Shown here piece by piece: positions 54,333-64,000 of a stretch of 64,000 bases of DNA. The position numbers and the translations under genes were made by a program. The DNA is from Betaproteobacteria bacterium. Lineage in GTDB: Bacteria > Pseudomonadota > Gammaproteobacteria > Burkholderiales > Burkholderiaceae_F. Positions within the stretch are counted from its first letter, which is position 1. Each line of letters starts with the position of its first letter. The notes under the pieces were generated by a model. That model worked only from the letters and a program-made list of their open reading frames with translations, was not told the DNA's origin and searched no databases. The DNA lies in assembly GCA_016861185.1 (NCBI GenBank), contig BOKW01000003.1, forward strand, positions 124,001-188,000, in the 5' to 3' direction.

Positions 54333-55733
54333 TCAGCGGACGCGCGCCAGCGCCTTGTCCAGCCGCTCGAGCACCGCGTCGCGGCCGATCAGTTCGAGCA
54401 CCGCATCGATCGAAGGCGTCTGCGCGCGGCCGGTCACTGCCACGCGCAGCGGCACCGCGACCTGCGGCATCTTCAGCGCGAACTCGGCGACGAGCTGCTT
54501 GAGCAGCGCCGACAGCGCGGTGCGCTCCCACGCGATCGCGCCGGCGCGTTCGGCAAACGCGCGCAGCGCGTCGATGCTCTTGCCGGTCAGGTGCTGCGCG
54601 ATCAGCGCGTCGCTCGGCGTGGCCGGGCGATAGAACAGCAGCGCCTCGTCGGCCAGTTCGTTCAGCGTCTTCGCGCGCTCCTTCAGCAGCGCGACGACGC
54701 GTTCGAGCGCGGGGCCGGCGATCAGACCGCCGCGGCTCTCGATGCGCGGCGCGACGAGCCTCGCGAGCCGCGCATCGTCGGCCTCCTTCATGTACTCGCT
54801 GTTCAGCCACAGCAGCTTGTCGAGGTTGTACTGCGCCGGCGCGCGGTTGACGTGGTCGAGGTCGAACCACTCGACGAACTGCGCGCGCGTGAACTTCTCG
54901 TCGTCGCCATGGCTCCAGCCGAGCCGCGCCAGGTAGTTGAAGAGCGCCTCGGGCAGGAAGCCGTCCTCTTCGTACTGCATCACGCTGACCGCGCCATGCC
55001 GCTTCGACAGCTTCTGCCCGTCGGGGCCGAGGATCATCGGCAGATGGCCGAACTTCGGCAGTTCCGCGCCGAGCGCCTTGTAGATGTTGATCTGGCGCGG
55101 CGTGTTGTTGACGTGGTCGTCGCCGCGGAGCACGTGCGTGATCCGCATGTCGATGTCGTCGACGACGACCGCGAAGTTGTAGGTCGGCACCCAGTCGGCG
55201 CCGCGCGCGATCACGAGGTCGTCGAGTTCCGCGTTGGCGATCGAGATCGGTCCCTTGACCAGATCGTTCCACGCGACCTCGCCGTCGTCGGGATTGCGGA
55301 AACGGATCACCGGGTTCACGCCCGGCGGCGGCGTCCTGCCGCGCGCGTTCTCGGGCCGCCAGCGGCCGTCGTAGCGCGGCTTCTCGTTGCGCGCCATCTG
55401 CTGCTGGCGCATCTCGTCGAGCTCTTCGACGGTCGCGTAGCACCTGTACGCCTTGCCTTCGGCGAGCAGCCGCTCGATCGCTTCGCGGTAGCGCGGGAAG
55501 CGTTCCGTCTGGCGGATCGGACCTTCGTCGTAGTCCAGGTCGAGCCACTTCATGCTGTCGAGGATGGCCTGCACCGCCTCTTCGGTCGAGCGCTCCAGGT
55601 CCGTGTCCTCGATGCGCAGGACGAACTGCCCGCCGTGATGGCGCGCGTAGGCCCACGAGAACAGCGCCGTGCGCGCCGTGCCGAGGTGCAGCATGCCGGT
55701 CGGGCTCGGTGCGATGCGAGTGCGGACGGTCAT
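54333..55733 (-). CDS. gltX: Glutamyl-tRNA synthetase
   Basis: Charges tRNA-Glu. 466 residues, normal length. The class-I HIGH motif is [20 protein letters not shown] at 6-25, and the KMSKS-type motif is [13 protein letters not shown] near 243. [14 protein letters not shown] and [21 protein letters not shown] are further signatures. The ATG at 55733 begins right at the catalytic domain; the frame is open far upstream, but that sequence is antisense/shadow of the sensor kinase gene. A tRNA-Glu gene lies 1.5 kb away. Confidence 0.97.
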   Translation of the reverse strand: MTVRTRIAPSPTGMLHLGTARTALFSWAYARHHGGQFVLRIEDTDLERSTEEAVQAILDSMKWLDLDYDEGPIRQTERFPRYREAIERLLAEGKAYRCYATVEELDEMRQQQMARNEKPRYDGRWRPENARGRTPPPGVNPVIRFRNPDDGEVAWNDLVKGPISIANAELDDLVIARGADWVPTYNFAVVVDDIDMRITHVLRGDDHVNNTPRQINIYKALGAELPKFGHLPMILGPDGQKLSKRHGAVSVMQYEEDGFLPEALFNYLARLGWSHGDDEKFTRAQFVEWFDLDHVNRAPAQYNLDKLLWLNSEYMKEADDARLARLVAPRIESRGGLIAGPALERVVALLKERAKTLNELADEALLFYRPATPSDALIAQHLTGKSIDALRAFAERAGAIAWERTALSALLKQLVAEFALKMPQVAVPLRVAVTGRAQTPSIDAVLELIGRDAVLERLDKALARVR

Positions 55734-55822
55734 CCGGGTCTCCCGCCACGGCGGGCTCATGAAAAACGGCCCGCAGCGCGGGCCGGTCGTCGAAGGCGGG
55801 GCGGATGATACGACAGCCGCGC

Positions 55823-57499
55823 TCAGGACTGCGCCGCGTGTTCGGCGGCTGCCGGCAGAAGGATGCAAAGCGCCGCGTTCTCGACGACCAGGCGCCCGCC
55901 CATGTCGGCGATCCTGCGCCGTGCCGCCTCGACGCGCAGGTCGGTCGTCGCGGCTGCGGACGGTGCCGCGGCGCCGTCCGGCCCTTGCCGGCCGACGCGG
56001 ACCAGCACCTGCCCGCCCCGCGTGCCGGTCTCGACCACCACGCGCGCGGGCGCGGGCGTGCCTTCGGCGGCCACCTGCACGATGTTCATCAGCACCTCGT
56101 TGAGGTGATCGGGGACGACGACGCTGGCCGGCAGACCCTCGGTCGGACGGAAGTCGACCGGTGTACTGCGGTAACGCTGGTCGAAGCGCAGGAAGTCGCA
56201 CACGGCCTTCGCCATCTGGTTGACGTCGACCAGCTCGCGCGCCTCGCTCCGCGCGGAGGCGAACGCACCCATCTGGCGCGTCATGTGGGCGATGCGCCAG
56301 GCCTGCTCGAGGATCACCTCCGGATGGCAGTCGGAATAGTCGCCGCGCTTCTTGCTTTCCACGATCTCCTGCGCCAGCAGCGTAATCGTCGTCAGCGGAT
56401 TGCCGACTTCGTGCGAGATTGCCGCGGCCATCGTCGCCAGTGCGGCCATCTTCTCGCGGTGCCACTCCTGCTCGCGCCGGGCAGCCCGCGCCTGCGCCTG
56501 CGCCTGCCGGTCGATGATTCTCTGACCGATGCGCACGAGCAGCAGCAGCGCGAGATACAGCAGTACGAGGAGTCCGCAGACGATGGCCAACAGCCAGCGC
56601 GAGCTCACCTCGACCTTGCGGTCGTTGTCCTGCGCGCGGCTCTCCAGCACACGTTGATTCGCGGCGGTCAATCCGGCGATGTACGCCGATGTCCGCTTGA
56701 TCTGTTCGATCAGCGGCGTCACGTCGGAATAGATCTCGAACACGCCCACGATCCTGTCGCTGCCCGGCGCGTGCACCGGCAGGTAGCTCGAGATCAGGTC
56801 CCGATTCTCGACGACCCGCTCGAACGCGCTGAAGCGGTCGCGGTGTGTCAGCTCGCTCGCCGGCTGTCCGCGCACCGCGCTCTGCCAGCCGAGGTTGTCC
56901 CGCTTGTCCTCGCCGATCTGACCGTGCTCGGACGAGTACACCGTAATGCCGCGCAGGTCGAAGACCTTGATCTTGAATACGTTGCTGCCCCGCATCGCCT
57001 CGTAAGCCTTGGTGTCGAGCGCGGCGAATCCCGGCAGATCCATGATCCGGCGGCCGAGCGCGGCAAAGCAGGCGCGCTGGCGCTCGGTCGGCTCGGAGGT
57101 CCCGGCGTCCGCTCCGCTGCCGAGCGCCCGGCACTGTTCGACCGGCAGCCGCTCGGCGCGCGCCACCAGCGGAGCGAAGTCGCGCTCCCACAGGACGTTG
57201 GCGAACACGCGCGCCAGATTGACGTGGCCCGCCTCGTGGGCAGCCAGCAGATCGCTGCGGGCGGCCTGCTCGTGCGCGCGCGTCAGCCCCTGCTGCGCTT
57301 CGGCGAAGAAGGCGGCCTGCTCCTTCTGCACCTCGGCGAAGAAGGTCGACTCCTTGCGCTCCAGAACGAAAAGCGCGGCGCCGACGACGGCGAACGCAGC
57401 GAGGCTCGTCAGCGTGAAGTAACGCGTCAGACGGAAGCCTTCCGCGCGGTCGGCGAAAGAGGCGAGCAACCCGCCGCCGGCAAGAATCCGATCCTGCAT
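55823..57499 (-). CDS. Membrane sensor histidine kinase with degenerate ATPase motifs
   Basis: 558 residues. Helices near 30-48 ([18 protein letters not shown]) and 305-328 ([21 protein letters not shown]) bracket a periplasmic sensor of about 250 residues. A coiled-coil linker leads to the H-box [20 protein letters not shown] near 365. The N-box is [15 protein letters not shown], with Gln where the key Asn is expected. The G1 box is replaced by [13 protein letters not shown], and no G2 GxGLGL is seen. The catalytic domain is therefore probably weak or dead. No response regulator is adjacent. It precedes gltX by 90 bases. Confidence 0.82.
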   Translation of the reverse strand: MQDRILAGGGLLASFADRAEGFRLTRYFTLTSLAAFAVVGAALFVLERKESTFFAEVQKEQAAFFAEAQQGLTRAHEQAARSDLLAAHEAGHVNLARVFANVLWERDFAPLVARAERLPVEQCRALGSGADAGTSEPTERQRACFAALGRRIMDLPGFAALDTKAYEAMRGSNVFKIKVFDLRGITVYSSEHGQIGEDKRDNLGWQSAVRGQPASELTHRDRFSAFERVVENRDLISSYLPVHAPGSDRIVGVFEIYSDVTPLIEQIKRTSAYIAGLTAANQRVLESRAQDNDRKVEVSSRWLLAIVCGLLVLLYLALLLLVRIGQRIIDRQAQAQARAARREQEWHREKMAALATMAAAISHEVGNPLTTITLLAQEIVESKKRGDYSDCHPEVILEQAWRIAHMTRQMGAFASARSEARELVDVNQMAKAVCDFLRFDQRYRSTPVDFRPTEGLPASVVVPDHLNEVLMNIVQVAAEGTPAPARVVVETGTRGGQVLVRVGRQGPDGAAAPSAAATTDLRVEAARRRIADMGGRLVVENAALCILLPAAAEHAAQS

Positions 57500-57690
57500 G
57501 CAACCCCCGTGATTCGACGGTGCCGCCGGTGGCGGCCGCACCCGTCATGCCGGTTCGCATTGTCCGCCACGCGCGCGCGAAGTCCACCGAGGGGTGCCGG
57601 TCATGCGTCGTGGGGAGGGTTCCTACCTCGAACTCCGTTGGCGGCCCGCAAGCAAGGGCGGCTGACGGTCAGGCGGGTCCGGCGAAGGTG
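57500..57690. other. Gap between the sensor kinase and tRNA-Val
   Basis: 190 bases with no plausible gene. It lies downstream of tRNA-Val and upstream of the sensor kinase, both on the minus strand, so it should hold the kinase promoter and a tRNA terminator. I see no strong T-tailed hairpin. Confidence 0.4.
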
Positions 57691-57765
57691 TGGTGGGTGG
57701 TACAGGGTTCGAACCTGTGACCCCTGCCGTGTGAAGGCAGTGCTCTACCGCTGAGCTAACCACCC
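57691..57765 (-). tRNA. tRNA-Val (CAC)
   Basis: 75 bases with encoded CCA. Acceptor GGGTGGT/ACCACCC with discriminator A, D-loop AGCTCAGCGGTAGAGC, anticodon stem CTGCC/GGCAG with loop TTCACAC giving CAC, and T-arm CAGGTTCGAACCTG. It reads GUG, the commonest valine codon in GC-rich genomes. A possible -10 (TAGAAT) lies about 15-20 bases upstream on the minus strand. Confidence 0.96.
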
Positions 57766-57818
57766 CGATGCGGCGGCGATTCTAACAGCGTCCGACGTGA
57801 CATAGACTCTCGCCGCCG

Positions 57819-59366
57819 ATGAACCTCGCCCATCTGCTCGTCCGCACTGCGCGCCGACTGCCGCAGATGCCTGCGGTCGTCGAGCGTGGCCGCATCGAAC
57901 TCGACTACGCCGCGCTGGCGGATCGGACGCTGCGGCTCGCGCGGGCGCTCGGCGAAAGGCTCGGCGTGCGCGCCGGCGGGCGCGTCGCACTGGTGATGAA
58001 GAACAACGCCGCCTACGTCGAGCTGCTGTACGCGTGCTGGGCGGCGGGCATCTGCGCGATCCCGGTCAACGTCAAGCTGCATCCGAAGGAGATCGCGTTC
58101 ATCCTCGACGACGCCGCGGCGCGCGTGTGCTTCGTCACGGACGACGTCGACACCGCGGCGATCGCCGCGGCGCGCGCCGGCGGCGCGACCGAATTCATCG
58201 ACGTCGACCGCGACGACTACCTGCGGCTGCTGCAAGGCGAGCCGGGCTCCGTGCGCGACGCCGCGCCCGACGATCTCGCGTGGCTGTTCTACACGAGCGG
58301 GACGACCGGCCGGCCCAAGGGCGTGATGCTGACGCACGGCAATCTGCTCGCGATGGCGCTGAACTATCTGGCCGACGTCGATCACGCCGCGGCGGGCGAG
58401 CAGCTGCTGCACGCCGCGCCGATGTCACACGGCTCGGGGCTTTACATCGTGCCGAACGTCGCGGCCGGCGCCACGCAGCTCGTGCCCGCGTCGCGCGGCT
58501 TCGACGTCGCCGAAATCGACGGGATCCTCGACGCGGCACGCGGCGTCAAATTCTTCGCCGCGCCGACGATGGTGATGCGGCTCGTCGACGGGCTGCGCGG
58601 CGCTGCGCGCGGGCTGAAGCTGATCGTGTACGGCGGCGGGCCGATGTACGTCGCCGACTGCCGGCGCGCGCTCGACCGCCTCGGTCCGCGGCTCGTGCAG
58701 ATCTACGGCCAGGGCGAAAGCCCGATGACGATCACCGTGCTGCCGCTCGCCGACCATGCGCGGCAGCCGCACGAGGACGAAGGGCGCTGGCTGGCGCGGC
58801 TCGGCTCGGTCGGCCGCGCGCAGACCGGCGTCGAAGTCGCGGTGTTCGGCGAAGACGATCGCGCGGTTGCGGCGGGAGAGACCGGCGAGGTCGTCGTGCG
58901 CGGCGATCCCGTGATGCGCGGCTACCTGAACAACGCGGAAGCGACCGCGAAGACGCTCGCCGGCGGCTGGCTGCACACGGGCGACCTCGGCCGGCTCGAC
59001 GAACGCGGTTATCTGACGCTGGTCGACCGCAGCAAGGACCTGATCATCTCGGGCGGCAGCAACATCTATCCGCGCGAGGTCGAGGAAGCGCTGCTTCTGC
59101 ATCCGGCGGTCAGGGAAGTCGCGGTGATCGGCGCGCCCGACGCCGAATGGGGCGAGATCGTCGTCGCGGTCGTCGTGCGCGATCCGGCACGCGACTGCTC
59201 CGCCGAAGTCCTGGACGCCTTCTGTCGCGGGCACATCGCACGCTTCAAGCGGCCGAAGCGCTACGTCTTCGTCGACGAGCTGCCGAAGAACCCGACCGGC
59301 AAGGTGCTCAAGCGCGAGCTGCGCGAGCGCATCGCGGCCGGGGGCCGACCGTCGAAGGTCAACTGA
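57819..59366 (+). CDS. AMP-dependent acyl-CoA ligase/synthetase
   Basis: 515-residue ANL-superfamily enzyme that activates a carboxylic acid to its CoA thioester through an acyl-AMP. The P-loop motif is LFYTSGTTGRPKGVMLTH near 160, A5 is LVQIYGQGESPM near 298, A7 is WLHTGDLGRLDERGYL near 388, and the catalytic Lys of A10 is PKNPTGKVLKRELRE near 497. Substrate could be a fatty, aryl or short-chain acid; the motif GQGESP resembles fatty-acid and aryl ligases. No pathway partners are adjacent. It converges with dnaQ, overlapping by eight bases. Confidence 0.88.
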   Translation: MNLAHLLVRTARRLPQMPAVVERGRIELDYAALADRTLRLARALGERLGVRAGGRVALVMKNNAAYVELLYACWAAGICAIPVNVKLHPKEIAFILDDAAARVCFVTDDVDTAAIAAARAGGATEFIDVDRDDYLRLLQGEPGSVRDAAPDDLAWLFYTSGTTGRPKGVMLTHGNLLAMALNYLADVDHAAAGEQLLHAAPMSHGSGLYIVPNVAAGATQLVPASRGFDVAEIDGILDAARGVKFFAAPTMVMRLVDGLRGAARGLKLIVYGGGPMYVADCRRALDRLGPRLVQIYGQGESPMTITVLPLADHARQPHEDEGRWLARLGSVGRAQTGVEVAVFGEDDRAVAAGETGEVVVRGDPVMRGYLNNAEATAKTLAGGWLHTGDLGRLDERGYLTLVDRSKDLIISGGSNIYPREVEEALLLHPAVREVAVIGAPDAEWGEIVVAVVVRDPARDCSAEVLDAFCRGHIARFKRPKRYVFVDELPKNPTGKVLKRELRERIAAGGRPSKVN

Positions 59367-60057
59367 CCGCCGCGCCGCGCCAGATGCTCGTGCCTTTCGC
59401 TTCCATCTCGATCGCGTCGAGCAGCGCTTCGTGCGCGGCGACTTCCTCGCCGCTGGCGGGCAGCACGATCAGTTGCGACGCGTCGATCGGGCCGAACTCG
59501 CCGAGCGCCGCGCCCGGCGCGATGTCGATCGTCAGGCTGTCCTGGCCGCGCGTCATCGCCAGATACACGTCGGCCAGCAGCCCGGCGTCGAGCAGTGCGC
59601 CGTGCAGCGTGCGGTGGCTGTTGGAGACCCCGTAGCGCTCGCACAACGCGTCGAGCGAATTGCGCTTGCCGGGATGCAGCTCGCGCGCGAGCTTCAGCGT
59701 GTCGGTCACCGCGGCGCAGTGCTCGCGGAACGGCGGCCGCCCGAGCCGCGCCAACTCGGCGTCGAGGAACTCGAGGTCGAACGGCGCGTTGTGGATGATC
59801 ACCTCCGCATCGCGCACGAACGCGAGCAGGTCGTCGGCGATGTCGGCGAACTTCGGCTTGTCGGCGAGGAACTCGTCGGTCAGGCCGTGCACCGCGACCG
59901 CGCCGTCGTCGCTGGCGCGTTCCGGGTTGACGTAGTGATGCAGCCGCCGCTCGGTGATGCGCCGGCCGACGATCTCGATGCAGCCGACTTCGATGATCCG
60001 GTGCCCATCCTTCGCTTCGAGGCCCGTCGTTTCGGTGTCGAGGACGACTTGTCTCAT
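59359..60057 (-). CDS. dnaQ: DNA polymerase III subunit epsilon
   Basis: The proofreading exonuclease of replicative Pol III. 232 residues. ExoI VVLDTETTGLEAKDGHRI at 4-21, ExoII AEVIIHNAPFDLEFLDAEL near 85-103, and ExoIII HRTLHGALLDAGLLADVYL near 148 with the catalytic His-x(4)-Asp. The C-terminal part, which binds alpha, is degenerate in sequence, as usual. An iteron-bounded repeat lies directly upstream. Confidence 0.95.
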   Translation of the reverse strand: MRQVVLDTETTGLEAKDGHRIIEVGCIEIVGRRITERRLHHYVNPERASDDGAVAVHGLTDEFLADKPKFADIADDLLAFVRDAEVIIHNAPFDLEFLDAELARLGRPPFREHCAAVTDTLKLARELHPGKRNSLDALCERYGVSNSHRTLHGALLDAGLLADVYLAMTRGQDSLTIDIAPGAALGEFGPIDASQLIVLPASGEEVAAHEALLDAIEMEAKGTSIWRGAAVS

Positions 60058-60061
60058 ATCG

Positions 60062-60175
60062 CCTTGCGGAGTGCGGATTGCGTTGTCCGCTCGGGTCGCC
60101 GGGGATTCCGCGTCGCGGATGCGATTGCGCGCGCAGACGGAAATCGACGCGGTCCGCGGTCCGCGATCCGCAATG
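60062..60175. repeat. Intergenic repeat bounded by inverted GCGGATTGCG iterons, copy 3
   Basis: The left end has TTGCGGAGTGCGGATTGCG and the right end has GGTCCGCGATCCGCAAT in the inverse sense. The spacer differs from the other two copies. It lies between dnaQ (start side) and the 3' end of the RND pump gene, so here it sits upstream of a gene, not at a 3' end. Confidence 0.6.
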
Positions 60176-60178
60176 CCA

Positions 60179-63100
60179 TCACTCCGCCCTCGCCGCCGGC
60201 CCGTGCGCGGATACGGCGCCGCCGGGCGCCGGCACCGGTTTGCCGCGATCGAGCCACTCGCGCATCAGCGTGTAGACGGTCGGCACGACGTACAGCGTCA
60301 GCATGGTGCCGAGCGTCAGCCCGCCGACGATGACCCAGCCGATCTGCCTGCGGCTTTCGGCGCCGGCGCCGGTGGCAAGCGCGAGCGGCACCGCGCCGAG
60401 CACCATCGCGCCGGTCGTCATCAGGATCGGCCGCAGGCGCAGGACCGAGGCGTCCTTGACGGCGGCGAACAGCGCTTCGCCGCGTTCGCGCAGCTGGTTG
60501 GAAAACTCGACGATCAGGATGCCGTGCTTCGTGATCAGCCCGACCAGCGTGATCAGCCCGATCTGGCTGTAGATGTTCAGCGTCCCGCCTGCCGCCCAGA
60601 GCGCGAGCAGCGCGCCGGTCATCGACAGCGGCACCGACAGCATGATCACGAACGGGTCGGCGAAGCTCTCGAACTGCGCCGACAACACCAGGTAGATGAA
60701 GATGATCGCCAGCGCGAAGGTGAGATAGATGCTGCCGCGCGTGTCACGAAACTCACGCGACTGCCCGTTCAAGTCCGTCAGAGCGGTCGGCGGCAGCACC
60801 TGGCGCGCGACCTGGTCCATCACCGGCAGCACGTCGCCGAGCGTGTAGCCCGGTGCGAGCAGGCCGGTCACGGTCACCGCGCGCAGCCGGTTGAAGTGGT
60901 TCAGCGACTGCGGACTGACGCCTTCGTGCACGGTCACCACGTTGGCCAGTTGCACCATCGAGCCGTCGCGCGTGCGCACGTAGATGTCGGAGATGTCGTT
61001 CGGCCGCGTGCGGTCGCGCGGCGCCACCTGCACGATCACGTCGTACTGCTCGCCGTCGCGCTTGAAGCGCGTGACCTGGCGGCCGCCGAGCATCGATTGC
61101 AGCGTCAGTCCGACCGTCTGCACGGCGATGCCGAGGTCGCCGAGCTTGTCGCGGTTCACGTCGACGCGCAGCTCGGGCGTGTTCAGCCGCAGGTCGGTCT
61201 GCAGGTTCTGCACGCCGGGGTACTTGCTCAACTCGGCGATGAACTGGTTGACGATGCGGTCCAGCTCCGGATACGGCATCTGCGCCATGATCACGTATTC
61301 GATCGGCAGCGCGCGCGGCGACTGGCCGAGCGAAGGCGGATTGACGGCGAAGCCGATCACGCCCGGCAGCGTGGCGAACTTGGCGTTGAGTTCCCGCGTG
61401 ATGTCCTGCTGCTTGCGCGTGCGCTCGTCCCACGGCTTCAGGCGCAGGATCGCGTTGCCGAAATCGACGGTCGGGAAACCCGCGATCGCGTTGTAGGCGA
61501 CCGCCTCCGGCATCGTTTCGTAGTAGGACTCGACCGCGCGCAGTTGCTCGGACGTGTAGTCGACGGTCGAGCCCGGCGGCGCCTGCAGCCGGCCGAAGAT
61601 GACGCCGCGATCCTCCAGTGGGGCCAGTTCGGAGCGCAGCACCGCGAACAAGGCGCCGGCGCCGGCGAAAGCCAGCGCCCAGCCCGCGAGCACGACCCAG
61701 CGATGACGCAGCACCCACGCCAGCGAGCGCGCGTAGCCGCTCGTCAACGAATTGAGGAAGCCGTCGATGACGTTGTACAGCCGCCCGTGTTTCGCCTCGT
61801 GACGCAGCAGCTTGCTGCACATCATCGGCGACAACGTCAGGGCGACGAAGCCCGACACCAGCACCGCGCCGGCCAGCGCCAGCGCGAACTCGATGAACAG
61901 GCGACCGGTGCGTCCGGTGGAGAACGCCAGCGGCGCGAACACCGCGACCAGGGTCAGCGTCATCGCGACCACCGCGAAGCCGATCTCCTTGATGCCCTTG
62001 ATCGCCGCCTCGATGCGCGGCATTCCGTGCTCGATGTTGCGGTAGATGTTCTCGAGCACGACGATCGCGTCGTCGACCACCAGCCCGATCGCCAGCACCA
62101 TCGCCAGCAAGGTCAGCGTGTTGATCGTGAAGCCGAACGCGTACATCAGCGCGAACGCCCCGATCAGCGACACCGGGATCGTCACGAGGGGGATCAGCGT
62201 CGCACGGAAGTTGCGCAGGAAGAAGAAGATCACCAGCACGACCAGCAGAACGGCTTCGGCCACGGTCGTGAACACCTGTCGGATCGACTGCTCGATGAAC
62301 ACCGACGAGTCGTATACGACGGTGATCCGCATGCCGGGCGGCAGCGTCTCGTTGATCTTCTCCACCTCGGCGCGCACCGCGCGCGACAGGTCGAGCGGGT
62401 TGCCGGTCGCCTGCTTGACGACGCCCATGTTGATCGACGGCTCGCCCTTGAAGCGCGCGATCACGCGCTCGTTCAGCGCGCCGATGCGCACCGTGGCCAC
62501 GTCGCGCAGCCGCACCGGGTAGCCGTTGAACGTGGCGATGATCGCGTCCTCGAACTGCCGCACGGTCTGCAGGTCGGTCGCGGCGACGATGTTGAACTCG
62601 CGCTTGGCCGACTCGATGCGCCCAGACGGCAGCTCGACGTTCTGCCGCCGCAGCGCGTCCTCGACGTCCTGCACGGTGAGCCGGTAGCCGGCGAGGCGAT
62701 CGCGGTCGACCTCGATGCGCATCGTCGGCCGGCGCTCGCCGAAGATCCATACGTCGGCTGCGCCCGGCAGCACCGACAGCCGCGGCTTCACGTAACGCGC
62801 CAGATAGTCGGAGACCTCGATCGGCGTGCGGCTGCCTTGAGTCACCGCCATCCAGATGATCGGAAACGCGTCGGCCTCGACCTTGGCGATCACCGGTTCG
62901 TCGACGTTGTCGGGCAGCCGCGCGCGCACCCGCGCCACCTTGTCCCGCACGTCGGCGGCGGCTGAATCGGGGTCGCGCGTGATGCGGAAGCGCACGTCGA
63001 TGTCGCTGCGTTCCGAGCGCGAGCGCGAGGTCATCAGCTCCACGCCCTCGATGCCGGCGAGCGAATCCTCCAGGACCTTGGTGATCTGCGATTCGACGAC

Positions 63101-63271
63101 TTCGGCAGACGCGCCCGGATAGGTCGTCGTCACGCTGACCACGGGCTCGTCGATCTTCGGGTATTCGCGTACGGCGAGCCGTGTGTACGAGATCACTCCG
63201 ATCACGAGCACCATCAGCGACAGCACGCTCGCCAGCACCGGGCGGCGGATGCACAGTTCGAACAGGCTCAT
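60179..63271 (-). CDS. RND multidrug efflux permease
   Basis: 1030 residues of the HAE1-type resistance-nodulation-division family, which uses proton entry to pump drugs from periplasm or membrane to the outside. The start MSLFELCIRRPVLASVLSLM, TTYPGASAEVVESQITKVLED and the membrane proton-relay Asp pair in AIGLVVDDAIVVLENIYR near 400 are clear. Two large periplasmic loops and twelve helices fit the length. It resembles the MexK/MdtB-like group. Its start overlaps the adaptor gene by ATGA. No outer-membrane channel gene is in the window. Confidence 0.95.
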   Translation of the reverse strand: MSLFELCIRRPVLASVLSLMVLVIGVISYTRLAVREYPKIDEPVVSVTTTYPGASAEVVESQITKVLEDSLAGIEGVELMTSRSRSERSDIDVRFRITRDPDSAAADVRDKVARVRARLPDNVDEPVIAKVEADAFPIIWMAVTQGSRTPIEVSDYLARYVKPRLSVLPGAADVWIFGERRPTMRIEVDRDRLAGYRLTVQDVEDALRRQNVELPSGRIESAKREFNIVAATDLQTVRQFEDAIIATFNGYPVRLRDVATVRIGALNERVIARFKGEPSINMGVVKQATGNPLDLSRAVRAEVEKINETLPPGMRITVVYDSSVFIEQSIRQVFTTVAEAVLLVVLVIFFFLRNFRATLIPLVTIPVSLIGAFALMYAFGFTINTLTLLAMVLAIGLVVDDAIVVLENIYRNIEHGMPRIEAAIKGIKEIGFAVVAMTLTLVAVFAPLAFSTGRTGRLFIEFALALAGAVLVSGFVALTLSPMMCSKLLRHEAKHGRLYNVIDGFLNSLTSGYARSLAWVLRHRWVVLAGWALAFAGAGALFAVLRSELAPLEDRGVIFGRLQAPPGSTVDYTSEQLRAVESYYETMPEAVAYNAIAGFPTVDFGNAILRLKPWDERTRKQQDITRELNAKFATLPGVIGFAVNPPSLGQSPRALPIEYVIMAQMPYPELDRIVNQFIAELSKYPGVQNLQTDLRLNTPELRVDVNRDKLGDLGIAVQTVGLTLQSMLGGRQVTRFKRDGEQYDVIVQVAPRDRTRPNDISDIYVRTRDGSMVQLANVVTVHEGVSPQSLNHFNRLRAVTVTGLLAPGYTLGDVLPVMDQVARQVLPPTALTDLNGQSREFRDTRGSIYLTFALAIIFIYLVLSAQFESFADPFVIMLSVPLSMTGALLALWAAGGTLNIYSQIGLITLVGLITKHGILIVEFSNQLRERGEALFAAVKDASVLRLRPILMTTGAMVLGAVPLALATGAGAESRRQIGWVIVGGLTLGTMLTLYVVPTVYTLMREWLDRGKPVPAPGGAVSAHGPAARAE

Positions 63272-64000
63272 TTGTTCACCACCCGCACCGGTTGCCCGTC
63301 GCGCTGCACGCGCATGCCGGCGGTGACGACCTGGTCGCCGGCCTTCACACCTTCGAGCAGTTCGACCTGCGATTCGCGCCGCACGCCGAGCTTGACGCGC
63401 ACGCGGTTGGCCTTGCCGTCGGCGACGGTGTAGACGAAGAAATCGTCGCCGAGCGGGACGATCGCCTCCTCCGGCACCAGCAGCGCGTTGGCGCGTTCGC
63501 CGAGGATCACGCGCACGCGCGCGAACATGCCGGGGCGCAGCCGGCCGTCGGTGTTGGTCAGCCGCGCGCGCACCTCGAGCGAACGGCCGCTCGCGTCGAT
63601 GCGCGGGTTGATCGCCTCGATCGCGCCGGCGTAGCGCGCGCCCGGCAGCGCGTCGGCGACGACCTCGACCGTCTGTCCGACCTTGAGCTGGGCGAAGTGG
63701 CGCTCCGGCAGGCGGAAGTCGACCTTGAGGACGTGGATGTCCTCGATGTTGACCAGATCCGTGCCCTCGCGCACGTAGTCGCCGAGGCTCACGCTGCGGA
63801 TGCCGACCACGCCGTCGAAGGGCGCGACGATCAGCATCTTCGCCAGTCGCGCCTCGGCGAGCTTCAGCCTCGCCGCGAGCACCTCGACGTTCGACGCCGC
63901 CTGCTCCTGCGCGCTCGAGCTGACGAAGTTCTTGCGCGCCAGGTCTTCGGTGCGCTTCAGGTTCGAGATCGCCAGGTCCAGCTCGGCGCGCGCCTGCGCG
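63268..64000 (-). CDS. RND efflux periplasmic adaptor (membrane-fusion) protein, N-terminus off the window
   Basis: Partial: about 243 codons to the stop, with the start beyond base 64000. It shows part of the coiled-coil hairpin (ISNLKRTEDLARKNFVSSSA), the lipoyl half-motif MLIVAPFDGVVGIRSVSLGDYV, then the beta-barrel and membrane-proximal domains ending DQVVTAGMRVQRDGQPVRVV. The stop overlaps the pump start. The adaptor links the pump to a TolC-type channel. Any TetR-type regulator would lie further right. Confidence 0.93.
   Translation of the reverse strand, partial: AQARAELDLAISNLKRTEDLARKNFVSSSAQEQAASNVEVLAARLKLAEARLAKMLIVAPFDGVVGIRSVSLGDYVREGTDLVNIEDIHVLKVDFRLPERHFAQLKVGQTVEVVADALPGARYAGAIEAINPRIDASGRSLEVRARLTNTDGRLRPGMFARVRVILGERANALLVPEEAIVPLGDDFFVYTVADGKANRVRVKLGVRRESQVELLEGVKAGDQVVTAGMRVQRDGQPVRVVNK

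Noticed and set aside
55734-57587. A long N-terminal extension of gltX
   Set aside because: The frame is open, but the extension lies over the sensor kinase gene in another frame. GltX homologues start at the catalytic domain (55733).
59954-62965. A 1003-codon plus-strand frame opposite the RND pump
   Set aside because: The sequence is rich in His, Arg, Gln and Asp in shadow fashion, with no domain. The minus strand encodes a complete RND transporter.

Overview
The window is GC-rich and densely packed, and it reads as the chromosome of a betaproteobacterium, most likely Burkholderiales. The evidence is gene content and order: polA beside a DUF2782 protein, thrB and a BPSS1780-family membrane protein; uvrD divergent from leuS-lptE-holA-proA; pilT/pilU beside yggS and proC; and msbA, lipopolysaccharide glycosyltransferases and dnaE together. 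The assignment is inference from family knowledge. Ordinary genes overlap by ATGA or TGATG, and long GC-rich shadow frames lie opposite them.

Layout. 1-1938: remnant of an IS3-family element (both transposase frames broken by single-base frameshifts) abutting a moderate-GC unit built like an integron cassette with a DUF2569 membrane-protein gene; no integrase is present. 1939-7910: polA, a LOG-family hydrolase, DUF2782, homoserine kinase, BPSS1780. 8098-9939: a periplasmic SBP56/methanethiol oxidase with SCO1. 9896-19993: uvrD interrupted by a 350-residue intein, then leuS, lptE, holA, proA, hemJ and an isomerase. 20001-24795: a HIT protein, an RNA methyltransferase, a zinc-ribbon membrane protein paired with a TAXI solute-binding protein, glutathione peroxidase, OsmC. 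24937-30890: pilU, pilT, yggS, an unknown gene, proC, ubiA. 31016-35238: the ugpBAEC glycerol-3-phosphate transporter. 35241-37766: DUF72, dps and oxyR. 37832-47761: UDP-sugar and lipopolysaccharide genes with msbA. 47752-52883: dnaE, a beta-propeller lipoprotein, tRNA-Glu and tRNA-Ala. 53080-64000: two small enzymes, gltX, a degenerate sensor kinase, tRNA-Val, an acyl-CoA ligase, dnaQ and an RND efflux pump whose adaptor runs off the right edge.

How the parts work together. Five DNA replication and repair proteins are encoded here (Pol I, UvrD and the alpha, delta and epsilon subunits of Pol III). A cell-envelope block supplies UDP-glucuronate and UDP-galacturonate, lipid A flippase, core glycosyltransferases and O-antigen ligase. 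Peroxide defence appears as OxyR, Dps, GPx, OsmC and an AhpD-like protein.

The most unusual features are the UvrD intein and several palindromic repeat families that have invaded coding DNA: about 60 extra codons in polA, about 45 in leuS, and the start codon of lptE. Other palindromes sit between cotranscribed genes, and a repeat-flanked element occurs three times between genes.
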